From Azospirillum sp. RU38E (GTDB lineage Bacteria; Pseudomonadota; Alphaproteobacteria; Azospirillales; Azospirillaceae), in assembly GCF_900188385.1 (NCBI RefSeq), contig NZ_FZOI01000010.1:124001-188000 (forward strand): a stretch of DNA of 64,000 bases, given 5' to 3'. Shown here piece by piece: positions 19,300 to 27,875 of this stretch. The notes below the pieces were generated by a model. The model did no database searches. It was not told the origin of the DNA and was given only the letters and a program-made list of their open reading frames with translations. Both the position numbers and the translations under genes were made by a program. Position 1 is the first letter of the stretch; every line of letters starts with the position of its first letter.

Positions 19300-19572
19300 A
19301 TGTCCGAAGCCGATATTCTGGATTTGCTGCGGTCCGGCATCTGGGCCGTGGTGCTGGCCGCCGCCCCGCCCTTGCTGGTGGCGCTGGTGGTTGGCTTCGG
19401 CATCTCGCTGCTGCAGGCGCTGACCCAGATACAGGAGGCCACGCTGTCCTTCGTGCCCAAGATCGTGTTGATCCTGGTGGCCATCGTGCTGTCGCTGCCC
19501 TTCATGTTCCATGTCGTCTCCGGCTTCTGGACGGAGGTGCTGACCCATGTCGTCGCCCCGGGTGGGGCATGA
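19300..19572 (+). CDS. fliQ: Flagellar type III export protein FliQ
   Basis: This 90-aa export-gate component has two transmembrane helices (residues about 15-40 and 52-75). It carries the family motif GFGISLLQALTQIQEATLSF between them. Together with FliR and FlhB (here on the opposite strand at 21455-23304) it forms the export gate. GGAGGG precedes the start. The stop overlaps the start of the lytic transglycosylase gene, so the two are coupled. Confidence 0.95.
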   Translation: MSEADILDLLRSGIWAVVLAAAPPLLVALVVGFGISLLQALTQIQEATLSFVPKIVLILVAIVLSLPFMFHVVSGFWTEVLTHVVAPGGA

Positions 19573-20198
19573 GGCGGCTTTTGCTGCTTCTGCTGTTGTC
19601 TCTCGGGCTGGCCGTCCCGGCAGCGGCGGAGGATCACACCCAGGCCTGCCTGCAGGCCATCCGCAAGGCGGAAAAGGAACGGCGGATGCCGGGCCGTTTG
19701 CTGATCGCCATCGGGGTGACGGAAAGCGGGCGGGAGATTGGCGGGCGGCTGACCGTCTGGCCCTGGACCGTGAATGCCGAAGGCCAGGGCCGCTATTTCG
19801 CGGACAAACAGGCGGCCATCGCCCATGTCCAGGCGCTGCGCAAGCGCGGGGTGCGCTCCATCGATGTCGGCTGTATGCAGGTGAACCTGCATTGGCACCC
19901 CAAGGCCTTTGCTGACCTGGAAACCGCCTTCGATCCGGAAGCCAATGTCGGCTATGCCGCCGACATGCTGAAGGAATTTCACGGCGATCTGCGCAACTGG
20001 ACCCGGTCGGTCAAGCATTACCATTCCCGCACGCCCGACAAGGGCGATGCCTATTTCGGCCGGGTGGCCGCCAATCTGCGGCTGGTGTTGCTGCGCCGCA
20101 ACGATCTGGCCGACGCCCCGCCCCCGCGTCGCCGCCGGGTGATCCGGCCGGGGGAGGAGACCTGGCAATTGCCGCCGCAGGTGGCGGAAGCCGGCTGA
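19569..20198 (+). CDS. Periplasmic lytic transglycosylase (SLT domain), flagellum-linked
   Basis: This exported peptidoglycan lytic transglycosylase (209 aa) has a signal peptide at residues 1-21 (ending PAAA). An SLT/lysozyme-like fold follows, with the catalytic glutamate in GVTESGREIGG (near residue 57) and the Goose-lysozyme-like segment DVGCMQVNLHWHP (near 100). The C terminus is basic and proline-rich. Translational coupling to fliQ and the position in a rod operon suggest it opens the cell wall for rod assembly, as SltF and PleA do in other alphaproteobacteria. That role is inferred from context. Confidence 0.88.
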   Translation: MRRLLLLLLLSLGLAVPAAAEDHTQACLQAIRKAEKERRMPGRLLIAIGVTESGREIGGRLTVWPWTVNAEGQGRYFADKQAAIAHVQALRKRGVRSIDVGCMQVNLHWHPKAFADLETAFDPEANVGYAADMLKEFHGDLRNWTRSVKHYHSRTPDKGDAYFGRVAANLRLVLLRRNDLADAPPPRRRRVIRPGEETWQLPPQVAEAG

Positions 20199-20227
20199 GG
20201 TGGCACATCTATCTGGAATTCTTCTAA

Positions 20228-20366
20228 TCCCATCGGTCAAGAATTTTGACCGATGGGACGGCGGCGACTGCCGCCGCGCGGCGCGTGCCGCGTAGCCAAG
20301 GGCGCGGAGGCGCCCGCCGGCGATTGAGGGGCGCGAAAGCTTGACCATCGGTCATGATTTCGCGCC
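20228..20366 (+). repeat. Mosaic palindromic element, copy B
   Basis: Copy B lies between the transglycosylase stop and the AraC regulator. Its left stem has perfect 13-bp arms (20228-20240, 20246-20258). Three core hairpins follow around GTAGCCAAG, then GCGATTGAGGG. The right stem has GGCGCGAAA (20330-20338) pairing with TTTCGCGCC (20358-20366) and an inner TGACC/GGTCA pair. It has the same orientation as C, D and E, but both outer stems are its own. Confidence 0.82.
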
Positions 20367-20470
20367 GCTGGTATAAGGTGCACCGCAGCATGTCATTTCG
20401 ATAGGTGACGGCGGCATATCTTTGTGCTCATCATGCCGCCCAAGCGATGAAATCGCGGGCGGGAGGCGGT

Positions 20471-21442
20471 ATGCATGTTTTCACCACGGTCGGGCTGCCG
20501 ACGGCCCGCGCCAAGCTGGAATATTTGAAAGGCGTGATGTCCAGCGTGTTCGCCCCGCTGGATGTGGTGCCGGACGATCCGGACCTGTTCAACAACCATA
20601 TTGCCAGCACCAGCCTGGGCCGGCTGTCGCTGGCCAATGCCCATTCGCTTCCCGCCCATATCATCCGCCGCCGGCCCCAGGCCGCCGGTACGAACCGGCA
20701 TTTATTCTTCCTGCACATGCAATTGCATGGAAGGGTGCTGGCGATGCAGGATGGTCGGGAGGGATTGCTGGGACCGGGGGATATGGTGCTGTGCGATGCC
20801 GCCGCGCCTTATGATCTGGGCCTGATCGGGGAGAACCGCACCCTGATTCTGGGAATTCCGGCAGATGAACTGACCCGCCGCGTGCCCGCCCCCTATGGCC
20901 TGCTGGGCCGGCAATTGTCCGGCAGTGCCGGGCCGTTGCGCATGGTGCGCGGGCTGCTGGGCGAACTTTGGGAACAGGTGGAAAAGGGCGGGCCGCTGCC
21001 GGTGGAGGCGGGGGAACGGCTGGCCGCCACCCTGCTGGACCTGTTCGCCACCGCCTGCCACCTGAATTTCGGCACCAGCAGTGCAGAGGGCACGCTGGCC
21101 GACGGCCACCGCGCCCGCGCCCGTCGCCTGATCGAACAAAGGCTGTTCGATCCTGAATTATCGGTACCGTCCATCGCCCAGGCGTTGGGCCTGTCGGAAC
21201 GCTATCTGCGCCTGCTGGCAGCGGGGGAGGGGGAGGCGATTTCCGCCTATATCCTGCGCCGCCGTCTGGAAGAATGCGCCCGCCGCCTGCGTGACCCGCT
21301 GCACAGCACCCGCACGGTGACGGAACTGGCCTTCGCCTGCGGCTTCAACGATGCCAGCCATTTTTCCCGCGCGTTCAAGGCCCGCTATGGCATGGCTCCG
21401 CGCGATTACCGGGCGGCGGGGGTGGCGTCTGAGGGAGATTGA
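20471..21442 (+). CDS. AraC-family transcriptional regulator
   Basis: This 323-aa regulator has an N-terminal AraC-binding-like domain (residues about 20-190) and a C-terminal double helix-turn-helix (residues about 225-315). The signature VTELAFACGFNDASHFSRAFKARYGMAPRDYR sits near 275-305. The ATG at 20471 is chosen for its GGGAGG site; an upstream in-frame start at 20405 lacks one. It lies between the fliQ operon and the convergent flhB gene. It may regulate flagellar or neighbouring metabolic genes, but nothing in the sequence proves a target. Confidence 0.9.
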   Translation: MHVFTTVGLPTARAKLEYLKGVMSSVFAPLDVVPDDPDLFNNHIASTSLGRLSLANAHSLPAHIIRRRPQAAGTNRHLFFLHMQLHGRVLAMQDGREGLLGPGDMVLCDAAAPYDLGLIGENRTLILGIPADELTRRVPAPYGLLGRQLSGSAGPLRMVRGLLGELWEQVEKGGPLPVEAGERLAATLLDLFATACHLNFGTSSAEGTLADGHRARARRLIEQRLFDPELSVPSIAQALGLSERYLRLLAAGEGEAISAYILRRRLEECARRLRDPLHSTRTVTELAFACGFNDASHFSRAFKARYGMAPRDYRAAGVASEGD

Positions 21443-21454
21443 GGGAGATTAATT

Positions 21455-22534
21455 TTATACCACGGTCGTCTGCGCCTTAATGGCCAGCACCTGGCTGATC
21501 AGTTCCGCCACGGCCAGATAATGTTCGGGCTGCACTTCCTCCCCGATCTCTACCGATTTATGCAGCGTGCGGGCCAGCGGCGGGTTCTCCACAATGGGGA
21601 CATTGTGCTGGGTCGCCGTCTCCCGGATGCGCAGGGCCACCATATCCTGTCCCTTGGCCACGCAGACGGGGGCCGGCGCCTTGGACAGATCATAGCGCAG
21701 GGCAACGGCGAAATGGGTGGGGTTGGTGATCACCACCGTGGCGCTGGGCAGTTCGGCAAACATGCGGTTGCGCGCCCGGTCGCGGCGCAGCTGCTTGATC
21801 TTGGATTTCAGATGCGGGTCGCCTTCGGACTGGCGGAATTCATCCTTCAGTTCCTGCAGGCTCATCCGCTGTTTGCGCCGCCAGGAAATATATTGCCAGA
21901 TCAGGTCCAAGGCGGCGATCAGCAGGCTGGCCACCAGTACGGCCACCAGCAACCGCACGGTGACATCGGCCAGCAGCAGGGGCAGGGCCACCGCATCGGT
22001 CAGCGCCATCGCCTCGGCCTTGCGCAGTTCCGGCCCCACCACCAGCAGAAAGGCCGTGCTGATCGCCGCCACCTTGGCCAGCCCTTTCAGGAACTCCACC
22101 AGATTGCGCAGCGAGACCAGCCGCTTGAACCCGCCCAGCGGCGACAGCCGCTCCAGTTTGGGCTGAATGCGTTCGCCAGCCACCACGATGCTGCCCTGGC
22201 CCAGTGCCCCTAAGAACCCCGCCGCCAGCAGCAATCCCGCCACCGGCAACAGCACGATGCCCACGCCGGTCAGCACCTCTGCGATCAGGTGGAAGGCATC
22301 GGCCGGGCTGGTCAGCAGGATATCGGTGGGGTTTTCCAGCAGCGGCAACAACTGTGTCATCACCCCCCGGCCCAGATGCGGGCCCAGCCCGCCGGCCATG
22401 ATCACCGCCGCCAGCACCACCAGCATGGCGCCAACATCGCGGCTGACCGGCACATCGCCGCGCCGCCGTGCCTCATCCAGCTTGCGTTGGGAGGGTTCTT
22501 CGGTTTTCTGGCTGTCGTCGCTCTCTTCACTCAT
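21455..22534 (-). CDS. flhB: Flagellar type III export switch protein FlhB
   Basis: FlhB (359 aa) controls the substrate-specificity switch of flagellar export. Four transmembrane helices span residues about 30-210. The cytoplasmic domain holds the autocleavage motif NPTH (in VVITNPTHFAVALRYD, near residue 265), after which the subunit cleaves itself. The N terminus (SDDSQKTEEPSQRKLDEARRRG) is typical. It is the last gene of the minus-strand operon flhA-fliR-flhB; its ATG is only 5 bp from the fliR stop. Confidence 0.96.
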   Translation of the reverse strand: MSEESDDSQKTEEPSQRKLDEARRRGDVPVSRDVGAMLVVLAAVIMAGGLGPHLGRGVMTQLLPLLENPTDILLTSPADAFHLIAEVLTGVGIVLLPVAGLLLAAGFLGALGQGSIVVAGERIQPKLERLSPLGGFKRLVSLRNLVEFLKGLAKVAAISTAFLLVVGPELRKAEAMALTDAVALPLLLADVTVRLLVAVLVASLLIAALDLIWQYISWRRKQRMSLQELKDEFRQSEGDPHLKSKIKQLRRDRARNRMFAELPSATVVITNPTHFAVALRYDLSKAPAPVCVAKGQDMVALRIRETATQHNVPIVENPPLARTLHKSVEIGEEVQPEHYLAVAELISQVLAIKAQTTVV

Positions 22535-22539
22535 CGCGC

Positions 22540-23304
22540 TCAGCCCCCGAACCGGTGTAGAAAGCTGGCGAAATGGCCGATGAAGCTGGTGGCGATGACG
22601 GCCACCGTCATGGCCAGCACCAGCAACCCACCCAGGATGGCAATCGGCATCCCGATGAAGAAGACGGCGAATTGCGGCATGGCGCGGTTGATCAGCCCCA
22701 GCCCGACATTATAGACGAAGCCCAGCACCAGAAACGGGGTGGCGAACTGCACCGCCATGCGAAAGCTGGTGGAAACCGTCTCCGCCGTGGTCTTGGCCAG
22801 CCCCGCCAGGGAAGGCAGCGTGGCGGGGGGCATCAATTTATAGCTCTCCAGCAAAGCCTTGATGATGGACAGGTGCTGGTCGGTGACGAACAGCAGCACC
22901 AGCCCGCCCATCATCAGATATGACCCCGCCACCGACCCGGATTCAAACCCGGTACCGGGGGAGGTGAAGATGTTGGACAGGTTCATCAACTGGGCAATCA
23001 TCTGCCCGGCGATCTGCAAGGCGGCAAACAGGATGCGGGCGGAAATGCCGATAAAGGCCCCGGCCGCCAGTTCCCCCGCCACCTGCACCAGCAGGTCGGA
23101 CATGGCATCCGGGGCTGGTGGCAGGCCCGGCACCACGGCCGACAGGGCCAGCGCCACCCCCAGTGCCGCCGCCAGCCGGGCCTGCATCGGCACCGCCGTT
23201 TCGCCAAAACCGGGCAACAGGGAGATGGCGGCCCCCACCCGGGCCACCACCAGCAGGAAACCATAGATTTCCGCCGTCAACAGGGCGGTCAGCGCGCTGG
23301 TCAT
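22540..23304 (-). CDS. fliR: Flagellar type III export protein FliR
   Basis: This 254-aa export-gate membrane protein has about six hydrophobic helices. Family stretches are LLVVARVGAAISLLPGFGE at the N terminus, PGTGFESGSVAGSYLMMGG in the middle, and FVYNVGLGLINRAMPQFAVFF followed by IGMPIAILGGLLVL. The frame is open further upstream, overlapping flhA, but the ATG at 23304 gives the normal length and start. It lies 13 bp after flhA and 5 bp before flhB. Confidence 0.95.
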   Translation of the reverse strand: MTSALTALLTAEIYGFLLVVARVGAAISLLPGFGETAVPMQARLAAALGVALALSAVVPGLPPAPDAMSDLLVQVAGELAAGAFIGISARILFAALQIAGQMIAQLMNLSNIFTSPGTGFESGSVAGSYLMMGGLVLLFVTDQHLSIIKALLESYKLMPPATLPSLAGLAKTTAETVSTSFRMAVQFATPFLVLGFVYNVGLGLINRAMPQFAVFFIGMPIAILGGLLVLAMTVAVIATSFIGHFASFLHRFGG

Positions 23305-23317
23305 GCCGCGTCCGCCC

Positions 23318-25384
23318 TTAAATCTGGTCGATGGTGGTGACGGGGGCCTTGCGGTGCAGTTCGTTATGGCAAATGACGGGGGTGGAGGGGCTGACCCGTT
23401 CCAGCAGCGAGCGGACAAAGGGCCGCGCCGCCGGCGCCACCAGCACGGCGGGCCAGTAATCCGCCGTGGCATGGGCCTGGATGCGGGCGCGGGCGGCCAG
23501 CAGGAATTCCTGCACCGTGGAAGGCGGCATGACGAATTGCCGATCCTCCCCCTGCTCCACAATATTATCCAGGAAGGCCTGTTCCCATTCCGGGCTGACG
23601 ACGATGACGGGGATATAGCCTTCCCCGGTCGTCAGCGCCTGACAGATTTGCAGCGACAGCCGCGAACGCACATGTTCGGTCATCATGGTGATGTTGCGCG
23701 TCCAGGCGGCGGCCTCTGAAATGCCTTCCAGGATCAAGGGCAGGTTGCGGATGGACACCCGCTCCGCCAGCAGGGCCTGCAACACCCGTTGCACCACCGA
23801 CAGGCTGACCTGACCGGGGATCAGGTCGGCCACCAGCTTCTGATGCTCGCGGTCCATCTCATCCAGCAGCCGCTTTGTGGCGGCATAGCTGAGCAGGATG
23901 GGCATATGTTCCTTGATCACCTCGGCCAGATGGGTGGTGATCACGCTGTCCGGGTCGACGACGGTGAAGCCCTTCAGTTCCGCCTCTTCCGCCAGCATCG
24001 GCTCAATCCAGCGGGCGGGCAGGCCGAAGGTGGGTTCGCGCGTGTCGGTGCCGGGCACGTCGATGCCCTCGTTACGCGGGTCGATGCACAGCATCTTGCG
24101 GACCTGCACTTCGCCCTTGGCCACCAGCACGCCCTGGATGGAGACTTCATAGGCGTTCATGGCCACGCTGGCGCTGTCGCGCAGGCGTACCGATGGCAGC
24201 AGGAAACCATATTCGGTGGCAAAGCGCTTGCGCAGCCGCCGCACCTTGGCCGACAGGCCGGTGGCCGGGTCCAGGATCAGGGAGACAAGGCCGCTGCCCA
24301 GTTCCACGCGGATATCATCCACCCGCAGCATGTCGGCCACCGGCTCTTCCGCCGTGGGGGCCTTGGCGGCCATCAGCTCATCATGGCGCTTCTGGTCTTC
24401 CTGCTGGGCGGCATAGCGCGGCAGATACCAGGCCAGACTGCCCGCCAGCCCGGACAGCAGCAGAAAGGGGAACAGCGGCAGGCCCGGCGTGGCCCCCAGC
24501 AGCAGCAGCAGGCCGGACGCCACGCCCAGCGCCTTGGGATAGGCGCCCAACTGGGTCAGCATCGCCTGATCGATGGAGCCCTTGTTGCCGCCCTTGGAGA
24601 CCAGGATACCGGCAGCCAGACTGACAATCAGGGCGGGGATCTGGGTGACCAGACCATCACCAACGCTGAGGATGGTGTAGGTGCGGGCGGCGTCGGCAAA
24701 GCTCATGTCATGCTGGGCGACGCCGATCAGCAGCCCGCCCAGGATATTGATGGCGGTGATGATCAGCCCCGCCACCGCGTCGCCGCGCACGAATTTGGAG
24801 GCGCCATCCATGGCGCCATAGAACTGGCTTTCTTGTTCCAGCTCGCTGCGGCGAAGGCGCGCCGCCGTCTCATCGATCAGGCCGGCGGAAAGGTCGGCAT
24901 CAATGGCCATCTGTTTGCCGGGCATGGCGTCCAGGGCGAAACGGGCGCCCACCTCCGCGATGCGGCTGGCACCCTTGGTGATGACGATGAAATTCACCAC
25001 CACCAGAATGGCAAAGATGATCAGGCCGATGACGAAATTGCCGCCCATGACGAAATCGGCAAAACCCATGATGACATGGCCCGCCGCATCCGTGCCCGTA
25101 TGGCCCTGTGACAGGATCAGCCGGGTGGAGGCAAGGTTGAGCGACAGGCGCAGCAGGGTGGAAATCAGCAGGATGGTGGGAAAGCTGGAAAAATCCAGCG
25201 GTCGTGCGATCCACAGCCCCACCATCAGGATCAGCACGCTGATCGCCATGGACAGCGCCAAGCCCATATCCAGCATCCAGCCCGGTACCGGCAGGATCAG
25301 GATGGTCAGCACGAAAACCAGACCCAGCGCGAACAGAACGTCACGGTGGCGCAGGCCGATGGGCAGGGCGTTGGCGGCGGACAT
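23318..25384 (-). CDS. flhA: Flagellar type III export protein FlhA
   Basis: FlhA (688 aa) forms the nonameric export ring. The N-terminal half has eight transmembrane helices (residues about 15-310) with the highly conserved FHIPEP-type loop (VITKGASRIAEVGARFALDAMPGKQ and AIDADLSAGLIDETAARLRR). The C-terminal cytoplasmic domain (residues about 340-688) docks chaperone-substrate complexes. The ATG ten codons inside the longest frame is used because it begins the family N terminus. It heads flhA-fliR-flhB. A palindromic repeat element lies immediately upstream, so its promoter must be within or beyond that element. Confidence 0.96.
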   Translation of the reverse strand: MSAANALPIGLRHRDVLFALGLVFVLTILILPVPGWMLDMGLALSMAISVLILMVGLWIARPLDFSSFPTILLISTLLRLSLNLASTRLILSQGHTGTDAAGHVIMGFADFVMGGNFVIGLIIFAILVVVNFIVITKGASRIAEVGARFALDAMPGKQMAIDADLSAGLIDETAARLRRSELEQESQFYGAMDGASKFVRGDAVAGLIITAINILGGLLIGVAQHDMSFADAARTYTILSVGDGLVTQIPALIVSLAAGILVSKGGNKGSIDQAMLTQLGAYPKALGVASGLLLLLGATPGLPLFPFLLLSGLAGSLAWYLPRYAAQQEDQKRHDELMAAKAPTAEEPVADMLRVDDIRVELGSGLVSLILDPATGLSAKVRRLRKRFATEYGFLLPSVRLRDSASVAMNAYEVSIQGVLVAKGEVQVRKMLCIDPRNEGIDVPGTDTREPTFGLPARWIEPMLAEEAELKGFTVVDPDSVITTHLAEVIKEHMPILLSYAATKRLLDEMDREHQKLVADLIPGQVSLSVVQRVLQALLAERVSIRNLPLILEGISEAAAWTRNITMMTEHVRSRLSLQICQALTTGEGYIPVIVVSPEWEQAFLDNIVEQGEDRQFVMPPSTVQEFLLAARARIQAHATADYWPAVLVAPAARPFVRSLLERVSPSTPVICHNELHRKAPVTTIDQI

Positions 25385-25401
25385 CGGGGCTCTGGTTCTC
25401 C

Positions 25402-25570
25402 AGGGTGGGATCATCCCACCCTAGCGAACCGGGGTAAAAGCCGGGTTCAAGCTTGGTATGTGCCTGTTCCCTCAGCGCCGGGCGCTGCCTCCGGCAGCTT
25501 GGCTTGCGCGCACATGGGTGCGCGGGCCAGCGGTCGCTGGCCTCCAAGGGTCATGGGACATGACCCTTGG
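25402..25570 (-). repeat. Mosaic palindromic element, copy F (upstream of flhA)
   Basis: Copy F occupies almost the whole gap between the esterase stop (25573) and flhA. One outer stem is AGGGTGGGAT-C-ATCCCACCCT (25402-25422), flanked by a further GGTTC/GAACC pair. The other has perfect 12-bp arms (25544-25555, 25559-25570, loop GGA) and ends 2 bp from the esterase stop codon. Read on the minus strand, the core matches copies C and E closely, with altered but still paired stems. Confidence 0.85.
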
Positions 25571-25572
25571 CA

Positions 25573-26514
25573 TTACCCACCCACGGCCACCTTGGCAAAG
25601 GCCGCCATCTTGGCGATGGCCTGCGGGACGGCCGGCGTCACCCCGCTCATATGAATGAAGGCATGGATCAGGGCGGGGTGATGGTGATGGGCCACCGGCA
25701 CGCCCGCCCGACGCAGGGCCAGGGCCAGATCGCACCCTTCATCCATCAGCGGGTCGTAACCGGCGGTAACCACCAGGGTTGCCGGTGCTTCCATCAGGTC
25801 CGGCCGGGCCAGCAGGTTGGCGCGCCGGTTGCCACGGCTTTCCGGATCGGGGAAGGTCATGGCGGTGAAGGCGTCCATGCTGGTGCGGGTCAGCAGATAG
25901 CCCTCGCCACAGCGGCGCAGGCTTTCCGTTTCATGCGTGAACTGCACCACCGGATAGATCGCCAGCAACAGGCGGGGCCGGGGGCCCTGGTCATTGGCCA
26001 CATCCAGCACGGCGGATGCGGCCAGATTGCCCCCGGCGGAATCGCCACCGACTGCCAGATGGGCCGGGTCGATGCTGGGATCGGCCTGTCCTGCCAGCAC
26101 CTGACGCAGCACCGCCAGCACATCATCATGCGCCGCCGGGAACGGGTGTTCCGGGGCCAGCCGATAGCTGGCGGACAGCACCCGCAGGCCTGACAGGGCG
26201 GCAAAGCGGCGGCAGAACCCGTCATGGCTGTCCAGATCGCCGGCGACAAAGCCACCGCCATGGAAGAACAGCAGGCAGGGGCCGACCGGCGGTGCCCCTG
26301 TCGGCGTATAAAGCCGGGCCGGCAGGGGGCCGGCGGCCCCGGTCAGGTTGATATCCCGCCGCACCCGGGCCACCGCATCGGGCGGCCCTTCCATGGCAAG
26401 GCAGCTATCATGCATCACCTGCCGGATGATGGCGGGGGGCAGGCTGCCCATGTCCGGCTGGCCGGACCCGTTCAGTTCGGCCAGCATCCCGGCAATATTG
26501 GGGTCCAGGCTCAT
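25573..26514 (-). CDS. Alpha/beta-hydrolase esterase (hormone-sensitive-lipase family)
   Basis: This 313-aa carboxylesterase belongs to bacterial family IV (HSL type). It shows the oxyanion-hole motif HGGGF (near residue 85), the nucleophile motif GDSAGG with catalytic serine (near 157), the acid in YDPLMDEG (near 255) and the catalytic histidine in LIHAFIHM (near 285). No signal peptide was seen, so it is cytoplasmic. The start overlaps the alcohol dehydrogenase stop (ATGA), so the two are translated together. A pathway such as ester hydrolysis plus alcohol oxidation is plausible but the substrate is unknown. Confidence 0.92.
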   Translation of the reverse strand: MSLDPNIAGMLAELNGSGQPDMGSLPPAIIRQVMHDSCLAMEGPPDAVARVRRDINLTGAAGPLPARLYTPTGAPPVGPCLLFFHGGGFVAGDLDSHDGFCRRFAALSGLRVLSASYRLAPEHPFPAAHDDVLAVLRQVLAGQADPSIDPAHLAVGGDSAGGNLAASAVLDVANDQGPRPRLLLAIYPVVQFTHETESLRRCGEGYLLTRTSMDAFTAMTFPDPESRGNRRANLLARPDLMEAPATLVVTAGYDPLMDEGCDLALALRRAGVPVAHHHHPALIHAFIHMSGVTPAVPQAIAKMAAFAKVAVGG

Positions 26515-27638
26515 GGGGTGGGTACCTCCGTACCGGGCATCAGCAGGATCGGCTTGATCACCCGGCCGGCTTCGGACTCTGCCACCGCCTCATTGATGGC
26601 GCTGAAGGGGAAGAAGCGCACGAACCGGTCAAAGGGCAGTTTGCCGTCACGATAGAGCGCCACCAGTTGCGGCACGAACTGTTCGGGATCGGCATCCCCT
26701 TCCACCACACCGCGCAGCCGGCGCCCACCGGACAGCAGATGGCCGCCATCGACGGGGATATCCTGGCCAAAGGTGACAGCGCCGACCACGGCGCATTCCC
26801 CGCGCGGGGCCAGCATCATCAGGCCCTGGCGGATCACCTCCGACCGGGCCGAGGTGTCGATGGCGTAATCCACGCCCACCCCGCCGGTCAGGCCCATCAC
26901 CTTTTCCGCCAGATTGCCGCCGCCGCGCGGATCAATGACATGGGTAGCCCCCAGTTCGGACGCCAGATCCAGCCGGCTGGCCACCGGATCGATGGCGATG
27001 ATGCGGGCAGCGCCGGCCACCTTGGCGGCCATGATGGCGCTGAGCCCCACCGTGCCCACGCCCATCACCGCCACCGACGATCCCGCCCGCACCTTCAGCG
27101 CGTTCAGCACCGTGCCGGCCCCGGTCAACACACCACAGCCCAGCGGCCCCAGCAGGGCCAGCGGCACATCGGCCGGCACCTTCACCACATTGCGCTGATG
27201 GCACAGCGCATGGGTGGCGAAGGAGGATTGGCCGAAAATATTGGCGTGGATCATCTCCCCATCGCGGGACAGGCCGCTGCTGCCATCACCGCGCGCGCCG
27301 AAGAAATTGCGCGGGAAGAATTCATGGCAATAGGCGGGGGCCGCGTCATGGCAGGAGGGGCAATGGCCGCAGGAATTGAAGCTCATCACCACGGCATCGC
27401 CGGGCTTCACCTTGGTGACACCGGCACCGACGGCCAGCACGGTGCCGGCCCCTTCATGCCCCAGCACCACCGGCTGGGGCACGGGCAACAGCCGGTCGCG
27501 CATCACCATGTCGGTATGGCAGACCCCGGTGGCCGCCACCTTCACCAGCACCTCGCCCGGCAGCGGCTGTTCGATCTCCAGATGTTCCAGATTGAAGGGG
27601 CCACCCGGCGCCCGGATGACGGCAGCGGTAATCTGCAT
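26511..27638 (-). CDS. Zinc-dependent NAD(P)-alcohol dehydrogenase (class III/aryl-alcohol type)
   Basis: This is a medium-chain dehydrogenase of 375 aa. The catalytic zinc ligand sits in GVCHTD (near residue 38), with the GHEGAG motif following. The four structural-zinc cysteines lie in the segment CGHCPSCHDAAPAYC (near 93-107), and the Rossmann motif is GVGTVGL (near 190). The layout resembles aryl-alcohol and class III dehydrogenases. The start at 27638 is preferred because GGGAGGAAAAATC precedes it; the frame opens 15 codons earlier. It forms a two-gene operon with the downstream esterase. Confidence 0.92.
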   Translation of the reverse strand: MQITAAVIRAPGGPFNLEHLEIEQPLPGEVLVKVAATGVCHTDMVMRDRLLPVPQPVVLGHEGAGTVLAVGAGVTKVKPGDAVVMSFNSCGHCPSCHDAAPAYCHEFFPRNFFGARGDGSSGLSRDGEMIHANIFGQSSFATHALCHQRNVVKVPADVPLALLGPLGCGVLTGAGTVLNALKVRAGSSVAVMGVGTVGLSAIMAAKVAGAARIIAIDPVASRLDLASELGATHVIDPRGGGNLAEKVMGLTGGVGVDYAIDTSARSEVIRQGLMMLAPRGECAVVGAVTFGQDIPVDGGHLLSGGRRLRGVVEGDADPEQFVPQLVALYRDGKLPFDRFVRFFPFSAINEAVAESEAGRVIKPILLMPGTEVPTP

Positions 27639-27782
27639 GATTTTTCCTCCCGACCCTTGTCCGGTGCCGTCTGTTCGCAGCACCGATTATCAGGGGTCAA
27701 GGGAACCATGCGCCGGGAAAACCTGCTTGGCCGGGGCGGCAGGAAAACTTGATAAAAACGGCAATCCGCCGTTGCCTTGGCC

Positions 27783-27875
27783 TCAGTCGCCGCTGAACCG
27801 CGCCACCAGATCGAACATGGTGCCGGGAAACAGTTGCCGCACGGCGGTGACGGGGGCGGTTTCAGCCAAAGTCAT
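27783..27875 (-). CDS. Possible 30-aa coupled micro-ORF after hutF
   Basis: An ATG overlaps the hutF stop (ATGA at 27872-27875) and opens a 30-codon frame that begins MTLAETAPVTAVRQLF and ends TGA at 27783. The overlap mimics the coupling seen at true gene junctions in this window. The product has no recognisable domain. It could be a genuine small protein, the remnant of a following gene, or chance. Coding status is uncertain. Confidence 0.3.
   Translation of the reverse strand: MTLAETAPVTAVRQLFPGTMFDLVARFSGD

Noticed and set aside
23789-25111. 440-codon plus-strand frame opposite flhA
   Set aside because: Gln/His/Gly-rich shadow without recognisable motifs; FlhA is certain on the minus strand.
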